Origin: Rhodobacteraceae bacterium UBA1957
GTDB taxonomy: Bacteria > Pseudomonadota > Alphaproteobacteria > Rhodobacterales > Rhodobacteraceae
Assembly: GCA_002336405.1 (NCBI GenBank)
Contig: DDEJ01000153.1
Span: 1 to 8,015 of the forward strand
Direction of reading: 5' to 3'
Length of the DNA stretch: 8,015 nucleotides
In this document: positions 7,242-8,015 of the stretch, in pieces
Layout of the letters: each line of letters starts with the position of its first letter
Numbering within the stretch: the first letter of the stretch is position 1
Program-made: the position numbers and the translations under genes
The notes under the pieces: generated by a model
The model's input: only the letters and a program-made list of their open reading frames with translations
What the model was told of the DNA's origin: nothing
The model's database searches: none

Positions 7242-7849
7242 TCCGTCAGTTTCGCGACCCAAAACTTGTGGTGGCCACGCATAACTTTGGTAAGCTCGAA
7301 GAAATTCGAGACCTGCTGTTGCCTTACGCTGTCGCCGTAACCGGGGCCGCGGAACTTAATCTTCCCGAACCAGAAGAAACCGAAACCAGTTTTGTAGGCA
7401 ATGCTCGCATCAAGGCCCATGCCGCTGCTTTGGCCACACAGTTGCCGGCGCTGTCTGATGATAGCGGCATCGAAATAGACGCTCTTGATGGCGCACCAGG
7501 GGTGTATACGGCAGATTGGGCACAAACCCCGGATGGTCGCGATTTTGAAATGGCCATGCGAACAACGCATGAAAAACTCACCGTAGCAAATGCTGATTTC
7601 CCTCGCACAGCACGGTTTTGTTGTACCATGGTTTTGGCGTGGCCAGATGGGCATGACGAGGTCTTTGCCGGCGTAATGTCAGGGCAGGTCATCTGGCCAA
7701 TGCGCGGATCTTTGGGCCACGGCTATGATCCGATTTTTCAACCGGATGGTTATGACATTACATTCGGGGAAATGGATCGCTGGGAGAAAAATAAAATCAG
7801 CCATCGCGCAGATGCTTTTCAAAAATTGATCGCTGGTTGTTTTGACTGA
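7238..7849 (+). CDS. rdgB: XTP/dITP diphosphatase (RdgB/HAM1 family)
   Basis: A 203-residue Ham1-family pyrophosphatase that hydrolyses ITP, dITP and XTP to monophosphates, keeping deaminated purines out of DNA and RNA. Visible family motifs are ATHNFGK (13-19) for nucleotide binding, [10 protein letters not shown] (51-60), LSDDSG (72-77) with the metal and catalytic aspartates, GHGYDPIF (160-167), and EKNKISHRA (183-191), which reads the purine base. Length is close to E. coli RdgB (197). The ATG overlaps the rph stop in ATGA and no strong ribosome site precedes it, so it is probably translated by coupled re-initiation. Its stop in turn overlaps the start of hemW. The partnership with rph is positional; the role in genome hygiene parallels mutS, but no direct link is implied. 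Confidence 0.96.
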   Translation: MIRQFRDPKLVVATHNFGKLEEIRDLLLPYAVAVTGAAELNLPEPEETETSFVGNARIKAHAAALATQLPALSDDSGIEIDALDGAPGVYTADWAQTPDGRDFEMAMRTTHEKLTVANADFPRTARFCCTMVLAWPDGHDEVFAGVMSGQVIWPMRGSLGHGYDPIFQPDGYDITFGEMDRWEKNKISHRADAFQKLIAGCFD

Positions 7850-8015
7850 GACCTACCAGATACCCGACTGGCAAGCCGGCGGGTTTGGTCTGTATATTCA
7901 CTGGCCGTTCTGTGAAGCAAAATGCCCGTATTGTGATTTTAATTCACACGTCAGCCGCACCGTTGACCAACCACGATGGTTGACCGCCTACCTAACTGAA
8001 ATTGACCGTATTAAG
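7842..8015 (+). CDS. hemW: HemW-like radical SAM protein, 5' part only
   Basis: The first 58 codons of a HemN/HemW-type radical SAM protein; the gene runs off the window. GFGLYIHWPFC leads into CEAKCPYC (24-31), the CxxxCxxC triad that holds the 4Fe-4S cluster, followed by DFNSH as in HemW. HemW was long annotated as an oxygen-independent coproporphyrinogen III oxidase, but is now regarded as a haem chaperone; which applies here cannot be judged from this fragment. The gene in third position after rdgB also fits hemW. The frame opens only after a TGA at 7827, and no ATG or GTG lies in it before the cysteine motif. TTG at 7842, overlapping the rdgB stop by eight bases, is the best start; CTG at 7833 is the alternative. 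No clear Shine-Dalgarno site is visible, so coupling to rdgB is likely. Confidence 0.9.
   Translation, partial: MTETYQIPDWQAGGFGLYIHWPFCEAKCPYCDFNSHVSRTVDQPRWLTAYLTEIDRIK

Noticed and set aside
1..8015. Search for mobile elements, CRISPR, tRNA, phage or defence genes, or a new multi-gene system
   Set aside because: Every long stretch is accounted for by conserved, intact housekeeping genes. No repeats arrayed at regular spacing, transposase signatures or accessory gene clusters were seen.

Overview
The window looks like a chromosomal housekeeping segment of an alphaproteobacterium, most likely a Rhodobacterales (Roseobacter-type) marine bacterium. The reasons are the character of the proteins, the hrcA-grpE pair divergent from an rph-rdgB-hemW run, an hrcA-grpE pair without adjacent dnaK, and moderate base composition. 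This taxonomic call is inference from recognised protein character, not a database result.

Layout. (1) Positions 14-1746, minus strand: a PfkB-family ribokinase, then, about 140 bases downstream, a small sulfotransferase-like P-loop protein. (2) Positions 1747-2087: a 341-base divergent intergenic region with no convincing gene, but with several inverted repeats. (3) Positions 2088-4736, plus strand: mutS, the mismatch-recognition ATPase, with a GTG start. (4) Positions 4717-4742: a hairpin that overlaps the mutS stop codon and lies between mutS and the convergent grpE; it probably terminates mutS and may serve both directions. (5) Positions 4756-6414, minus strand: a tight heat-shock operon, hrcA then grpE, with the grpE ribosome site overlapping the hrcA stop codon. 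(6) Positions 6415-6527: a short divergent promoter region without a CIRCE operator. (7) Positions 6528-8015, plus strand: rph, rdgB and the start of hemW. These overlap by 4 and 8 bases, which indicates one translationally coupled operon.

How the genes work together. MutS (mismatch repair) and RdgB (removal of deaminated purine nucleotides) both protect the genome. RNase PH trims tRNA 3' ends and HemW is a haem-handling radical-SAM protein; their link to RdgB is shared transcription, not a shared pathway. HrcA and GrpE are the repressor and the DnaK nucleotide-exchange factor of the chaperone system. The ribokinase and the sulfotransferase-like protein have no visible pathway partners here.

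I see no mobile element, CRISPR array, tRNA or rRNA, phage gene, defence system or other novel system. The points worth a second look are modest: a possible folded element upstream of mutS, a TTG start for hemW without a visible ribosome site, and the terminator sharing bases with the mutS stop.
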